Source of the DNA: Mesorhizobium sp.
GTDB lineage: Bacteria; Pseudomonadota; Alphaproteobacteria; Rhizobiales; Rhizobiaceae
DNA: 64,000 bases
NCBI RefSeq assembly: GCF_024710845.1
Contig: NZ_JANJTZ010000066.1
Location: 62,001-126,000 of the forward strand
Direction: 5' to 3'
Below the pieces are notes generated by a model that saw only the letters and a list, made by a program, of their open reading frames with translations, did no database searches and was not told the DNA's origin. This document shows, one piece after another, positions 1-7,815 of the stretch. How positions within the stretch are numbered: position 1 is the stretch's first letter; each line of letters begins with the position of its first letter. The position numbers and the translations under genes are program-made.

Positions 1-326
1 GCTTCGCCGATTGCCTGATCCTGCCGCCAGACGGAAACGCGGCGGAGGCATGCCGCCATGCCGGTCACGATCGCCGCCAGCGCGCGCAGCGAGGCGGCGA
101 GGTCGAGCGCGTCGGCTGGCTCGGTGCCGTAGCGGACATTCGGCAAGGCGGGCGACCAGAGCCGGCCGGCCGTGTTCCATTCTGATCCGCCGACGAACTC
201 CCGGGCGATCAGGTCCGCCTGCCGGGCGGCCCACAGCACGCTCCAGCGAACCCAGGGCGAATCGCCTGCGGCCTTTTCGGCGAGGACTGCGAGGGCAAGC
301 AAGGTCGAGACGATGCTGACCAGCAC
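1..326 (-). CDS. Small membrane-associated hypothetical protein, C-terminus cut by window edge
   Basis: A reading frame enters from the left edge on the minus strand and starts with GTG at 326, preceded by a strong GGGAGGAGG ribosome-binding site. About 108 residues are visible. The N-terminus (MLVSIVSTLLALAVLAEKAAG) is hydrophobic, consistent with a signal anchor or one membrane segment. A tryptophan- and alanine-rich stretch follows (around SPWVRWSVLWAARQ), and then a second hydrophobic stretch (LRALAAIVTGMAACL) around residues 85-100. I do not recognise the family. The frame is open throughout and its codon use resembles its neighbours, so it is probably real. Function unknown. Confidence 0.55.
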   Translation of the reverse strand, partial: MLVSIVSTLLALAVLAEKAAGDSPWVRWSVLWAARQADLIAREFVGGSEWNTAGRLWSPALPNVRYGTEPADALDLAASLRALAAIVTGMAACLRRVSVWRQDQAIGE

Positions 327-805
327 CTGCTGCCTCCTCCCTGTCTTCGCCTTCCACGCCACCGCCGGCTCCTTTCCGTCGCACCGGCACTATGGTCCGT
401 CAGGTCGGACGGGGTGGGGACAAGTATTTTTGCAAGTCGAACGGAAAGAAGGCGTTGGCGGAAAGAGGGGCGAAATCGATCCACGGCGCGCGTGTCGCGC
501 GCCCCCTCCACCACGCTTCGCGTGGTCCCCCTCCCCCGTAAACGGGGGAGGATCAGGGCGCGACCGCGCGGCAGCCTATCCTCGCCTGCGAAGCGGGGGA
601 GGGGGACCGCCGAAGGCGGTGGAGGGGGCGCTCGACCGCAGGGGACATGCCCCTCATGGTGAAGGGGGCGATGTGACCTTGCGGGGGACTTCCCTGCTCG
701 CCTCCGGCCGCCGCGACGACGTTTTGGCAGGGCGCAGCTTTCCGCTTGCGGGAAAGCGGGCATCGGGACTAGGCGGAGGGCGACCAGACTCGCCGGGAAT
801 CATTC
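327..805. other. Non-coding interval before ddl, containing a palindromic repeat
   Basis: About 480 bases separate the truncated gene from ddl. I see no convincing coding frame: long open frames here run through repeats or ddl out of frame. The interval holds the mosaic repeat at 500-631. A short hairpin (GCTTTCC at 737-743 with GGAAAGC at 751-757) lies about 50 bases before ddl. The ddl promoter must lie here but I could not place it. Confidence 0.5.
500..631. repeat. Mosaic palindromic repeat, copy 1
   Basis: About 132 bases made of nested inverted repeats. Outer arms GCGCCCCCTCCACC and GGTGGAGGGGGCGC enclose a CACGCTTCGCGTGG hairpin, a CCTCCCCCGTAAACGGGGGAGG hairpin core, and a CCTCGCCTGCGAAGCGGGGGAGG-type hairpin. 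A second, closely similar copy lies at 14422-14553. Such GC-rich repeats occur intergenically in many Rhizobiales genomes (REP/RIME-like). No coding capacity. Confidence 0.75.
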
Positions 806-1879
806 ATGACCTCATCCGCCAGACTCCGCATCGCCGTACTGTTTGGCGGGCGATCCTCCGAACACGACGTCTCGGTGATGTCGGCGACGAACGTCATGGC
901 CGCGCTCGACCCGGCGAAATACGACGCCGTGCCGATCTACGTCACGCGCGAGGGCCGTTGGCTCGAAAGCAGCTTCGCCGATGGCGCGCTGGCGAAGCCG
1001 GCCGGCGGCACGGAGCTTTGCCTTGTCGCGGGAGGACAGGGACGGTTGCTGGCGATCACGCCGGGCGGCGCGGCGCGGGACCTGCCGCCGGTCGACGCGC
1101 TCTTCCCGGTGCTGCACGGCCTCAACGGCGAGGACGGGTCGGTGCAGGGCCTGGCGCAGGCGGCGCGCGTGCCGCTGGTCGGCTGCGGCATCATCGGCTC
1201 GGCCAACGCGCTCGACAAGGACCTGTCGAAGCGGCTGCTGCTCCAGGCCGGCGTGCCGGTGGCGCGGTCGCTGACGATCCTGGCCGATACGGCGCCAGCC
1301 TTCGCCGAGGTCGAGGCGGCGCTCGGCCTGCCGGTGTTCGTCAAGCCAGCGCGGCAGGGCTCGTCCGTCGGCGTCAGCAAGGCGGCGAGCGAGGCCGAGT
1401 GGGCCGCCGCGCTCGACCTCGGGTTCCGGCACGATGCGAAGCTGCTGGTGGAAGAGTTCGTCAGGGGACGCGAGATCGAGCTCGCCGTTCTGGAAGCACC
1501 CGACGGCAGCCTGTTCGTGTCGCGGCCGGGCGAGATCGTGCCGGCGGAAAGCCATGGCTTCTACAGCTACGACGCGAAATATGTCGACGCGGACGGCGCC
1601 GCGATCCGCGTGCCGGCGCAGCTGCCGGCCGAAGTGGAGGAGCGGCTGAAGGCGCTTGCCGTACAGGCGTTCCGGGCGGTCGGCTGCGATGCAATGGCGC
1701 GGGTCGACTTCTTCGTCACCGCCGATTTCGACATCCGGCTGAACGAGCTGAACACCATCCCCGGTTTCACCGACATTTCGATGTATCCGAAGGCGATGGC
1801 GGCAAGCGGGGTGAGCTATCCGGACCTGCTCGACCGGCTGGTCTCCCACGGGATGGCAAGGGCGAAGCGGGAAGGCTGA
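806..1879 (+). CDS. ddl: D-alanine--D-alanine ligase
   Basis: ATP-dependent ligation of two D-alanines for peptidoglycan precursor synthesis in the cytoplasm. The protein is 357 residues, normal for Ddl. The N-terminal signature GGRSSEHDVS lies at residues 14-23 and HGLNGEDG around residues 104-111. The ATP-grasp fold follows (VFVKPARQGSSVGVS), then the metal-binding DFDIRLNELNTIPGFT near the C-terminus. The gene stands alone here; no mur, fts or vanX-like genes are adjacent, although rhizobial ddl is often in the mur-fts cluster, so this may be a second (DdlA-type) copy. ATG at 806 is the first start that includes the conserved N-terminus. Confidence 0.93.
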   Translation: MTSSARLRIAVLFGGRSSEHDVSVMSATNVMAALDPAKYDAVPIYVTREGRWLESSFADGALAKPAGGTELCLVAGGQGRLLAITPGGAARDLPPVDALFPVLHGLNGEDGSVQGLAQAARVPLVGCGIIGSANALDKDLSKRLLLQAGVPVARSLTILADTAPAFAEVEAALGLPVFVKPARQGSSVGVSKAASEAEWAAALDLGFRHDAKLLVEEFVRGREIELAVLEAPDGSLFVSRPGEIVPAESHGFYSYDAKYVDADGAAIRVPAQLPAEVEERLKALAVQAFRAVGCDAMARVDFFVTADFDIRLNELNTIPGFTDISMYPKAMAASGVSYPDLLDRLVSHGMARAKREG

Positions 1880-1923
1880 ACGCGGCGGGATTGTCGGATT
1901 GGTGACACGGCGTCCGCCCGGGC

Positions 1924-2033
1924 GACGTCATCCTCGGGCTTGTCCCGAGGATCTGCGGCATCTCCGCAAAGCTCTGAAGAGCTTCAAAATTCCAAGGCAG
2001 GTAGATTCTCGGGACAAGCCCGAGAATGACGTC
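1924..2033. repeat. Long inverted repeat between convergent ddl and ABC-F genes
   Basis: Left arm 1924-1954 and right arm 2003-2033 are near-perfect complements (GACGTCATCCTCGGGCTTGT against ACAAGCCCGAGAATGACGTC), separated by about 48 bases. Each arm also contains its own small hairpin (CCTCGGGCTTGTCCCGAGG). It lies between the ends of two convergent genes, so it may serve as a two-way transcription stop. The form is typical of dispersed palindromic elements in rhizobia. Only this copy is present in the window. Confidence 0.65.
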
Positions 2034-2064
2034 CCGCGGTTGACCCCAGCTCTGTAGCCCAGCG

Positions 2065-3687
2065 TCAGCTGCGCAGCCCCGGCGCTTCCTGGCCGGTGCG
2101 CTGGACATATTCGGTGTAGCCGCCGCCATAGGCGTGCAGGCCGTCAGCGGTGAGTTCCAGCACGCGGTTGGAGAGCGCGGCGAGGAAGTGGCGGTCGTGG
2201 CTGACGAAGAGCATGGCTCCCTCGTAGCGCGACAGCGCCTCGATGAGCATCTGCTTGGTGGCGATGTCGAGATGGTTGGTCGGCTCGTCGAGGACGAGGA
2301 AGTTCGGCGGGTCGAACAGCATCTTGGCCATGACCAGCCGCGCCTTCTCGCCGCCCGAGAGCACGCGGCACTTCTTCTCGATGTCGTCGCCGTAGAAGCC
2401 GAAGCAGCCGGCGAGCGCCCTGAGCGGCGCCTGGCCGGCCTGCGGAAACGAATCCTCCAGCGACTGCAGCACGGTGTGCTCGCCGTCGAGCAGTTCCATC
2501 GCGTGCTGGGCGAAATAGCCCATCTTGACGCTCGGACCGCGCGCGACCGTGCCGTCGTCGGGCTCGGCGGCGCCCGCGACCAGTTTCAGCAGCGTCGACT
2601 TGCCGGCGCCGTTGACGCCCATGACGCACCAGCGCTCGCGGCGGCGGATCTGGAAGTCGAGGGCGTCATAGATAGTGCGGCTGCCGTAGCTCTTGGAGAC
2701 GTTCTTCAGCGTGGCGACATCTTCGCCGGAGCGGGGCGCTGCCTGGAACTCGAAGCGCACCGTCTGCTGGCGCCGGGGCGGCTCGACCTTGTCGATCTTG
2801 TCCAGCTTCTTGACCCGGCTCTGCACCTGGGCGGCGTGGCTGGCGCGCGCCTTGAAGCGCTCGATGAAGGCGATCTCCTTGGCCAGCATCGCCTGCTGGC
2901 GATCGAACTGCGCCTGCTGCTGCACGTCGGCCAGCGCGCGCTGCTCGCGGTAGAACTCGTAGTCGCCGGAATAGGTGGTGAGCGTGCCGCCGTCGATCTC
3001 GACGATCTTGTTGACGATGCGGTTCATGAACTCGCGGTCGTGCGAGGTCATCAGAATCGCGCCGTCGTAGCCCTTGAGGAAGGTCTCGAGCCAGATCAGG
3101 CTTTCGATGTCGAGATGGTTGGACGGCTCGTCGAGCAGCATCGCGTCGGGGCGCATGAGGAGGATCTTGGCCAGCGCGACGCGCATCTTCCAGCCGCCGG
3201 ACAGCGCGCCGACGTCGCCGGCCATCATCTCGTCGGAGAAGCCGAGGCCGCCCAGAATCTCGCGGGCGCGGCCGTCGAGCGCATAGCCATCGAGCTCGTC
3301 GAACTTGGCCTGCACCTCGCCGTAGCGCTCGATGATCGCGTCCATGCGGTCGGCCTGGTCGGGATCGCCCATGGCGGCCTCGAGCACGGCCATTTCCTCG
3401 GCGAGCTTCGAGACCGGGCCGACGCCGTCCATCACCTCGACCACGGGCGAGTGGCCGGCCATGTCGCCGACGTCCTGGCTGAAATAGCCGATGCGCACGC
3501 CCTTATCGATCGAGACCTGGCCCTCGTCGGGCTGTTCCTCGCCGGTGATCATGCGAAACAACGTCGTCTTGCCGGCGCCGTTCGGGCCGACCAGCCCGAC
3601 CTTCTCGCCGCGCTGCAGCGTGGCCGACGCCTCGATGAAGACGATCTGCTTGCCGTTCTGCTTGGAGATGGATTCGAGACGGATCAT
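2065..3687 (-). CDS. ABC-F family ATPase (ribosome-associated type)
   Basis: A 540-residue protein with two ABC ATPase domains and no membrane segments. Domain 1 has Walker A GPNGAGKT near residue 35, signature LSGGW and Walker B LLDEPSNHLDI. A charged linker around residues 240-300 corresponds to the P-site tRNA interaction motif. Domain 2 has GVNGAGKS, LSGGEKAR and VLDEPTNHLDI. ABC-F proteins act on the ribosome to relieve stalled translation or protect it from antibiotics. The layout resembles YbiT/EttA-type housekeeping members; there is no long C-terminal coiled coil as in Uup. It stands alone, 148 bases after the glyoxalase-like gene. Confidence 0.9.
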   Translation of the reverse strand: MIRLESISKQNGKQIVFIEASATLQRGEKVGLVGPNGAGKTTLFRMITGEEQPDEGQVSIDKGVRIGYFSQDVGDMAGHSPVVEVMDGVGPVSKLAEEMAVLEAAMGDPDQADRMDAIIERYGEVQAKFDELDGYALDGRAREILGGLGFSDEMMAGDVGALSGGWKMRVALAKILLMRPDAMLLDEPSNHLDIESLIWLETFLKGYDGAILMTSHDREFMNRIVNKIVEIDGGTLTTYSGDYEFYREQRALADVQQQAQFDRQQAMLAKEIAFIERFKARASHAAQVQSRVKKLDKIDKVEPPRRQQTVRFEFQAAPRSGEDVATLKNVSKSYGSRTIYDALDFQIRRRERWCVMGVNGAGKSTLLKLVAGAAEPDDGTVARGPSVKMGYFAQHAMELLDGEHTVLQSLEDSFPQAGQAPLRALAGCFGFYGDDIEKKCRVLSGGEKARLVMAKMLFDPPNFLVLDEPTNHLDIATKQMLIEALSRYEGAMLFVSHDRHFLAALSNRVLELTADGLHAYGGGYTEYVQRTGQEAPGLRS

Positions 3688-3835
3688 GCGGGGAACTCGG
3701 AGGCGCGCGGGGAGGGCGTGCTAAATCATCCCGAACGCACGGATGCAAGTGGCGCGGGTGTCGCGGGCGGTCGATTGGAAGAGGCGGGCGCGCGGAAGAC
3801 CCGCCTGTCGTCGCGAACGCGGGCCGCGTCCCCGG

Positions 3836-4270
3836 TCACTCGCCATGCGCCGGGAGGACGAGGACCAGCTGCGGCACGCCGTCCGACGTCTTGCGCGGGG
3901 AGCGGCCGTCGGCACCGACGACGCCGCTGATGCGGCGTCGCAGGTTGGAGAAGGACTCGAACCGGACGGTATCGATCGGCTCGTCGAGCTGGATGGAAAT
4001 GTCATAGTGCCTGCCGGCCTTCGACAGCGCAACGATCCGGCCGGTGAAGTCCTGGCCAAGATAGCGCCCTCGCACCTGCTCGTTGATCTGCAAGAAACGC
4101 GGTTCCGCCCGGGCGAGCCGGGCATGCAGCGTGTTCCAGTCCCGCGCGCCGTTCTGGCGGGCGATGATCTCCAGCGCCTGGGCGTGGCTGATCTGCGTGC
4201 CTTCGCCGGCAAGCGCGGTGCGCAGCGCCTTCGCCTGGGATTTGGCCTCAGCTACGGATTGAAGGGTCAT
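3836..4270 (-). CDS. Glyoxalase-like superfamily protein
   Basis: A 144-residue cytoplasmic protein. The first 40 residues (MTLQSVAEAKSQAKALRTAL... ISHAQALEIIARQNGARDWN) match the short helical domain seen in 'glyoxalase superfamily' proteins annotated from tetracycline- or bleomycin-resistance-like families, as far as I can judge by eye. The rest contains a small beta-rich segment (GRYLGQDFTGRIVALSKAGR). The start ATG overlaps the stop of the upstream MATE gene (ATGA), so the two are co-transcribed and translationally coupled. No substrate can be inferred. Confidence 0.65.
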   Translation of the reverse strand: MTLQSVAEAKSQAKALRTALAGEGTQISHAQALEIIARQNGARDWNTLHARLARAEPRFLQINEQVRGRYLGQDFTGRIVALSKAGRHYDISIQLDEPIDTVRFESFSNLRRRISGVVGADGRSPRKTSDGVPQLVLVLPAHGE

Positions 4271-5661
4271 GCCGGCACCTCCCGGACGGTCAGCCCGAAA
4301 CCGGCTCCAGACCGCCGCCTCAGGCCGATGATCGCAATCGCCGACGCGAGGGCGAAGACGATGCCGTCGGAGATCGGATAGGCGAGCCAGAGCGTGGGAG
4401 CACCCCTGGCCAGCCCGAGCGCGACAACCAGAACCGGGCTCAGCAGGAAGGGCTTGGCCAACGTCAACGCGGCGGTTCGCGCCGGCTGGCCGACGGCCTG
4501 GAAATAGAGCGCCAGAACCAGGATCGGACCGGTGAAGAGATAGAGCGAGATCATGGGCTGCAGGATCGTCGCGACTTCGGCGACGACCGCCGGATCGCCG
4601 ATGAAGGCGGTTCCGACGACGTGGCTGCCCCAGAGCAGAACCGCCTCGACCGCCGCGCAGTAGGCGAAGGCGAAGCCGAGCGCGAGGCGCAGCACGTGGT
4701 CGGACCGGAGGTAGAGCCCGGCGCCGACATTGTTGCCGACGATGCTCTGCATCGCCAGCGCCAGCGCCATGAGCGGCAGGAAGGTGAAGGAGAAGATCCG
4801 CGTGACGATGCCGTAGGCCGCGACGGTCTCGGCATAAGCCGGCCCGGCCGTCAGCCGCAGGGTCGCGATGACGGTCGCCGAGACGAGCGCGATGCCGATG
4901 AAGCTGAGACTGACGGGCGCGCCGAGCACCAGGATGGAACGCCAGCCGCCGGTCCAGCTGTATCGGCGCAGCGAGGCCAGCGGCACGAAGCCGTCGCCGC
5001 GCAGGCGCTGGACGATGAGCAGGGACAGGCCCAGACCCTGCGCCAGCGCCGTGCCGAGCGCCGACCCGGCGACGCCGAGGTCTAGGCCGACGATCAGCGC
5101 GTAGTTGAGCGCGATGTTGGCGACCGTTACCCCGACGGACATCACCGCCATAAGGGCGGCGCGGCCCTCGTTGCGCCACGCATCCGCGTGCAGCCCGAGC
5201 ACGAACTGCACGGGCGAGGCGCAGACCGTGATCGCGAGAAAGGTCCAGGCCATGGCCGCGATCGGCTGCTGGCCACCGGCCCGGCGGCCAATGGCGGCGT
5301 CCCCGCCGGTAAAGAAAGCCGCCACGAGCACCAGCGCGATACAGAGCGCCAGCCCGTGCGCCCGGGCGAACACGGCGGCCGCCTCGTCGCGCCGGCCGGC
5401 GCCGAGGGAGCGGGCAAACAGGCTGGACATGCCGCCGCTGACGAGGGTGGACAGCGCGATCGTCGCCATCAGCGCCGGGAAGACGAGGCTGATCGCCGCC
5501 AACGCGTCGGCGCCGACGAAATGGCCCAGAAACGCCGCATCGACGACGGTCAAGAGGCCGCTCATGCTCATGACGACCATCATGGGCAGGGCCTGGGCCA
5601 GGAAGAGCCGGCCGGTCGGCGCGGTCAGAAAACGGTTCTCGGATGCGTGTCGGGACGACAT
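4267..5661 (-). CDS. MATE family efflux transporter
   Basis: A 464-residue integral membrane protein with about twelve hydrophobic segments and the MATE layout of two six-helix halves. Near the start, LFLAQALPMMVVMSMSGLLT followed by DAAFLGHFVGADALAAISLV is the typical first-helix pattern. MATE proteins export cationic drugs and metabolites using Na+ or H+ gradients. It is divergent from the ArsR-type regulator at 5907, with a 245-base shared promoter region, and forms an operon with the downstream glyoxalase-like gene. Substrate unknown. Confidence 0.88.
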   Translation of the reverse strand: MSSRHASENRFLTAPTGRLFLAQALPMMVVMSMSGLLTVVDAAFLGHFVGADALAAISLVFPALMATIALSTLVSGGMSSLFARSLGAGRRDEAAAVFARAHGLALCIALVLVAAFFTGGDAAIGRRAGGQQPIAAMAWTFLAITVCASPVQFVLGLHADAWRNEGRAALMAVMSVGVTVANIALNYALIVGLDLGVAGSALGTALAQGLGLSLLIVQRLRGDGFVPLASLRRYSWTGGWRSILVLGAPVSLSFIGIALVSATVIATLRLTAGPAYAETVAAYGIVTRIFSFTFLPLMALALAMQSIVGNNVGAGLYLRSDHVLRLALGFAFAYCAAVEAVLLWGSHVVGTAFIGDPAVVAEVATILQPMISLYLFTGPILVLALYFQAVGQPARTAALTLAKPFLLSPVLVVALGLARGAPTLWLAYPISDGIVFALASAIAIIGLRRRSGAGFGLTVREVPA

Positions 5662-5898
5662 CGCTCACTCCTCACATGAGGCATCTCGCGCTGGATGGGG
5701 GCCTGCATTGCCCACCTACGAAATGCTTCGAGGGTGAGTGTCGTCATTTCCTCGGGCTTCACCGTGACTTGCGTCCGCAGGCGGCAGGTGCCCGATACCT
5801 GCGGCGCGTGTAGGACCCGGCCGGTCGCGGTGTCAAGATCGAAATACTTAGCAGATCGACGAAGTTTTTGCTTGCGCCGCGATCTGGGTCGATGATAG

Positions 5899-5914
5899 TT
5901 AGCCACATGGCTAA
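5899..5914. promoter_or_regulatory. Palindromic operator overlapping the ArsR start codon
   Basis: A perfect inverted repeat, TTAGCCA-CA-TGGCTAA, in which the ATG of the ArsR gene (5907) lies inside the palindrome. The position fits autorepression, blocking both promoter clearance and ribosome access. It also lies in the intergenic region shared with the divergent MATE gene, so it might influence both. No experimental support; the inference rests on symmetry and location. Confidence 0.6.
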
Positions 5915-6248
5915 GCATGACCCTGAACTCTCGCTGCTGTTCCACGCCCTGGCCGACGAAACACGACGGTCGATGCTGAGCCAATTGGCTCAAGGGCCGG
6001 CCCGGGTGACGGATCTGGCCGGGCCGACGGGACTGAGCCTGCCGACGGTGATGCGGCATCTGTCCGTGCTGGAGGAGGCGGGATTGATCGCGACGTCGAA
6101 GGACGGGCGCGTGCGCACCTGCGCCATGGTGCCCGAAGCGATGGATCCGGTGCGGACCTGGATCGACGAGCAGCGGGCCATCTGGGAAGCCAGGCTCGAC
6201 CGGCTGGACAAGTTCGTGATGAATGTGATGAAGGAACGCGAAAAATGA
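5907..6248 (+). CDS. ArsR-family transcriptional regulator
   Basis: A 113-residue winged-helix regulator. The core ELSLLFHALADETRRSMLSQLAQGPARVTDLAGPTGLSLPTVMRHLSVLEEAGLI is the ArsR fold. It lacks the ELCVC metal-binding motif of arsenic/cadmium sensors. It belongs to the group that is paired with AHSA1/SRPBCC proteins, and here its stop overlaps the start of such a gene (ATGA). I prefer ATG 5907 over the in-frame ATG 5892 because MAKHDPELS matches the usual N-terminus and the operator is centred on it. Confidence 0.88.
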   Translation: MAKHDPELSLLFHALADETRRSMLSQLAQGPARVTDLAGPTGLSLPTVMRHLSVLEEAGLIATSKDGRVRTCAMVPEAMDPVRTWIDEQRAIWEARLDRLDKFVMNVMKEREK

Positions 6249-7171
6249 CACTGAACCTGAGCCCAAGCGGCACGACCCGTTCGACGCCTCATGACAGGAA
6301 GGACCGTTTTGCGACGCTGACCTTCGAGCGGAACGTCGCGGCGCCCGTTTCGGCGCTGTGGCAGGCCTGGACGGCGCCGGCCGCGCGCGCGGTCTGGGCT
6401 TCCCCGTCGCCCTCGGTGAAGGTCGAGTTCCTCGAAGCCGATACAAAAGTCGGCGGCCGCGAGGTCTCGCTGTGCAAGGTGGAGGGCCAGCCCGACATCC
6501 GTTGCGAGGGCGGCTGGCTGGTGCTGGAGCCCGCGGTGCGCAGCGTGACCTACGAGGTGATCTCGTGCGAGGGCGCGACGCAATCGGCGGCATTGGTCAC
6601 GGCGGATTTCGCCGACCTCGGCGAGCGCAGCCGGCTGGTGGTGACGGTGCAGCTGTCGTCGCTGGCCGAGGACATGGAGGCGGGCTACCGCCAAGGCTTC
6701 GGCGCGGGGCTGGACAATCTCGCCGGCGTCGCCGAGCGCACCATGGTGCTGCAGCGGGTGATCAAGGCGCCGCGCGCGGTGGTCTGGAGCGCATGGATGA
6801 ACAACGAGACCCTGCCGCAATGGTGGGGACCGGAGGGCTATTCCTGCCGCACCAAGAGGATCGACCTCAGGGCCGGCGGCGAATGGGTCTTCGACATGAT
6901 CGGGCCGGACGGCACGGTCTATCCGAACCATCACCAATATGGCGAGGTCAGGAAAGAGGAAGGGTTCGGCTACAGCCTGCTCTGGGGCGAGAACGGCCCG
7001 AAACACGCCGACGCCTGGGCCTCGTTCGAGGACGAGGACGGAGCGACGAAAGTGACGCTCGGCATGGTGTTCGCCACCGCGGCCGAGTTCCAGACGGCGA
7101 AGGGTTTTGGGGCGATCGAACTCGGACTGCAGACGCTGGGCAAGCTGGAGCGGTTCATCGCGACGCGGTGA
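6245..7171 (+). CDS. Tandem SRPBCC (AHSA1-type) domain protein
   Basis: A 308-residue protein made of two START-like AHSA1 domains. Domain 1 covers roughly residues 20-150 (FERNVAAPVSALWQAWT...) and domain 2 roughly 165-305 (LQRVIKAPRAVVWSAWM... LPQWWGPEGYSC). Single-domain AHSA1 proteins of about 150 residues are the usual partner of this ArsR subgroup; here two are fused. The first domain is more divergent and lacks the WWGP motif. Such proteins bind small hydrophobic ligands, but the ligand is not known. Translationally coupled to the regulator upstream. Confidence 0.85.
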   Translation: MTLNLSPSGTTRSTPHDRKDRFATLTFERNVAAPVSALWQAWTAPAARAVWASPSPSVKVEFLEADTKVGGREVSLCKVEGQPDIRCEGGWLVLEPAVRSVTYEVISCEGATQSAALVTADFADLGERSRLVVTVQLSSLAEDMEAGYRQGFGAGLDNLAGVAERTMVLQRVIKAPRAVVWSAWMNNETLPQWWGPEGYSCRTKRIDLRAGGEWVFDMIGPDGTVYPNHHQYGEVRKEEGFGYSLLWGENGPKHADAWASFEDEDGATKVTLGMVFATAAEFQTAKGFGAIELGLQTLGKLERFIATR

Positions 7172-7334
7172 GAGGGCGGGGGGTCTGGTGTGTGCCGGGG
7201 AATCGCGCGCCGGACTTCTCCAGCCTGGGGCAGAAACGCCTGCCGCCAAGCTCTGCGAGCTTTCGAGCATTCTCCGCGAAAGCCCGCGATTCCGCTTGCC
7301 GAAACAATTCGTTAACGTCTGAATCCGCGCCGCG

Positions 7335-7362
7335 AAAAAAATGCCCCCATCCGCATTTTTTT
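7335..7362. terminator. A/T-rich hairpin with terminal T-run
   Basis: Perfect arms AAAAAAATGC (7335-7344) and GCATTTTTTT (7353-7362) around an eight-base loop. It reads as a weak intrinsic terminator in either direction. It ends immediately before the -35 box of the decarboxylase promoter and would insulate that promoter from the upstream AHSA1 operon. Confidence 0.5.
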
Positions 7363-7363
7363 G

Positions 7364-7392
7364 TTGATTGTGACACCCCCCATCCATATATC
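7364..7392 (+). promoter_or_regulatory. Sigma-70-type promoter for the ornithine decarboxylase leader
   Basis: TTGATT at 7364-7369, a 17-base spacer, then TATATC at 7387-7392. Transcription would begin near 7399, giving a leader of about 415 bases before the decarboxylase ATG at 7816. The fit to consensus and the placement directly after an A/T hairpin make this a good candidate. Confidence 0.6.
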
Positions 7393-7398
7393 CCGCTT

Positions 7399-7815
7399 GC
7401 CCAAAGTCGCACGTGCCTGTGGGCGTCCCCCGAACCTCGGAATGGCGAGGCGAGGGCAGGTAACCGGGGAGTAACGAACCCGGTCGGTTCAGCGGCCAAC
7501 CGCCGATCCGAGGACGCCTTGAAGCAACGACGGTGCGGGCCTTTTGGGAAGCCGGTTGTCCACATGCCGGTCTCCTTCGAGGCACACCCTCATTGCCGGC
7601 AGTGCGGACGGGATCTCCTTCCAAGCCAAGGCAGACAAAGCGGATCAAGGCCGGGCGGCCATGATCCATCGCCGCGAGACGGCTTTCGATGGTTCCGGGG
7701 TCTCCACCGGCTGGTTCCATCGGATACGCGTCCCGCCTTTGTTTGACCGCGACAGCGTGGCTGCGTGCCCGCTCGCTCGCAGCGATGGCGCGCACTCGCG
7801 CGACGGAGAGACCCA
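7399..7815 (+). ncRNA. Structured 5' leader, speF-motif candidate
   Basis: About 415 non-coding bases precede the decarboxylase. A multibranch fold is visible. GGCGTCC (7422-7428) pairs with GGACGCC (7512-7518) and encloses three hairpins: CCTCG/CGAGG (7435-7439 with 7446-7450), ACCGGG/CCCGGT (7463-7468 with 7479-7484), and CGGTT/AACCG (7485-7489 with 7498-7502). A further hairpin, CGATGG/CCATCG (7687-7692 with 7717-7722), lies nearer the gene. A conserved 'speF' RNA motif upstream of alphaproteobacterial ornithine decarboxylase genes has been described from comparative genomics; position and architecture fit. Its ligand and mechanism are, to my knowledge, unproven. Confidence 0.65.

Noticed and set aside
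172-1905. A 577-codon open frame overlapping the ddl gene in another frame
   Set aside because: It runs through the palindromic repeat and antisense-like low-complexity Arg/Gly sequence; ddl in its proper frame has all family motifs.
2134-3930. A 598-codon open frame antisense to the ABC-F gene
   Set aside because: High GC content leaves long open antisense frames; the protein is Leu/Val/Asp-rich without any domain and mirrors codon bias of the real gene.
7564-7746. A 60-codon frame inside the decarboxylase leader (possible leader peptide)
   Set aside because: It lacks a ribosome-binding site before its ATG, runs across proposed RNA helices, and has no ornithine/arginine-stalling pattern that I can recognise.
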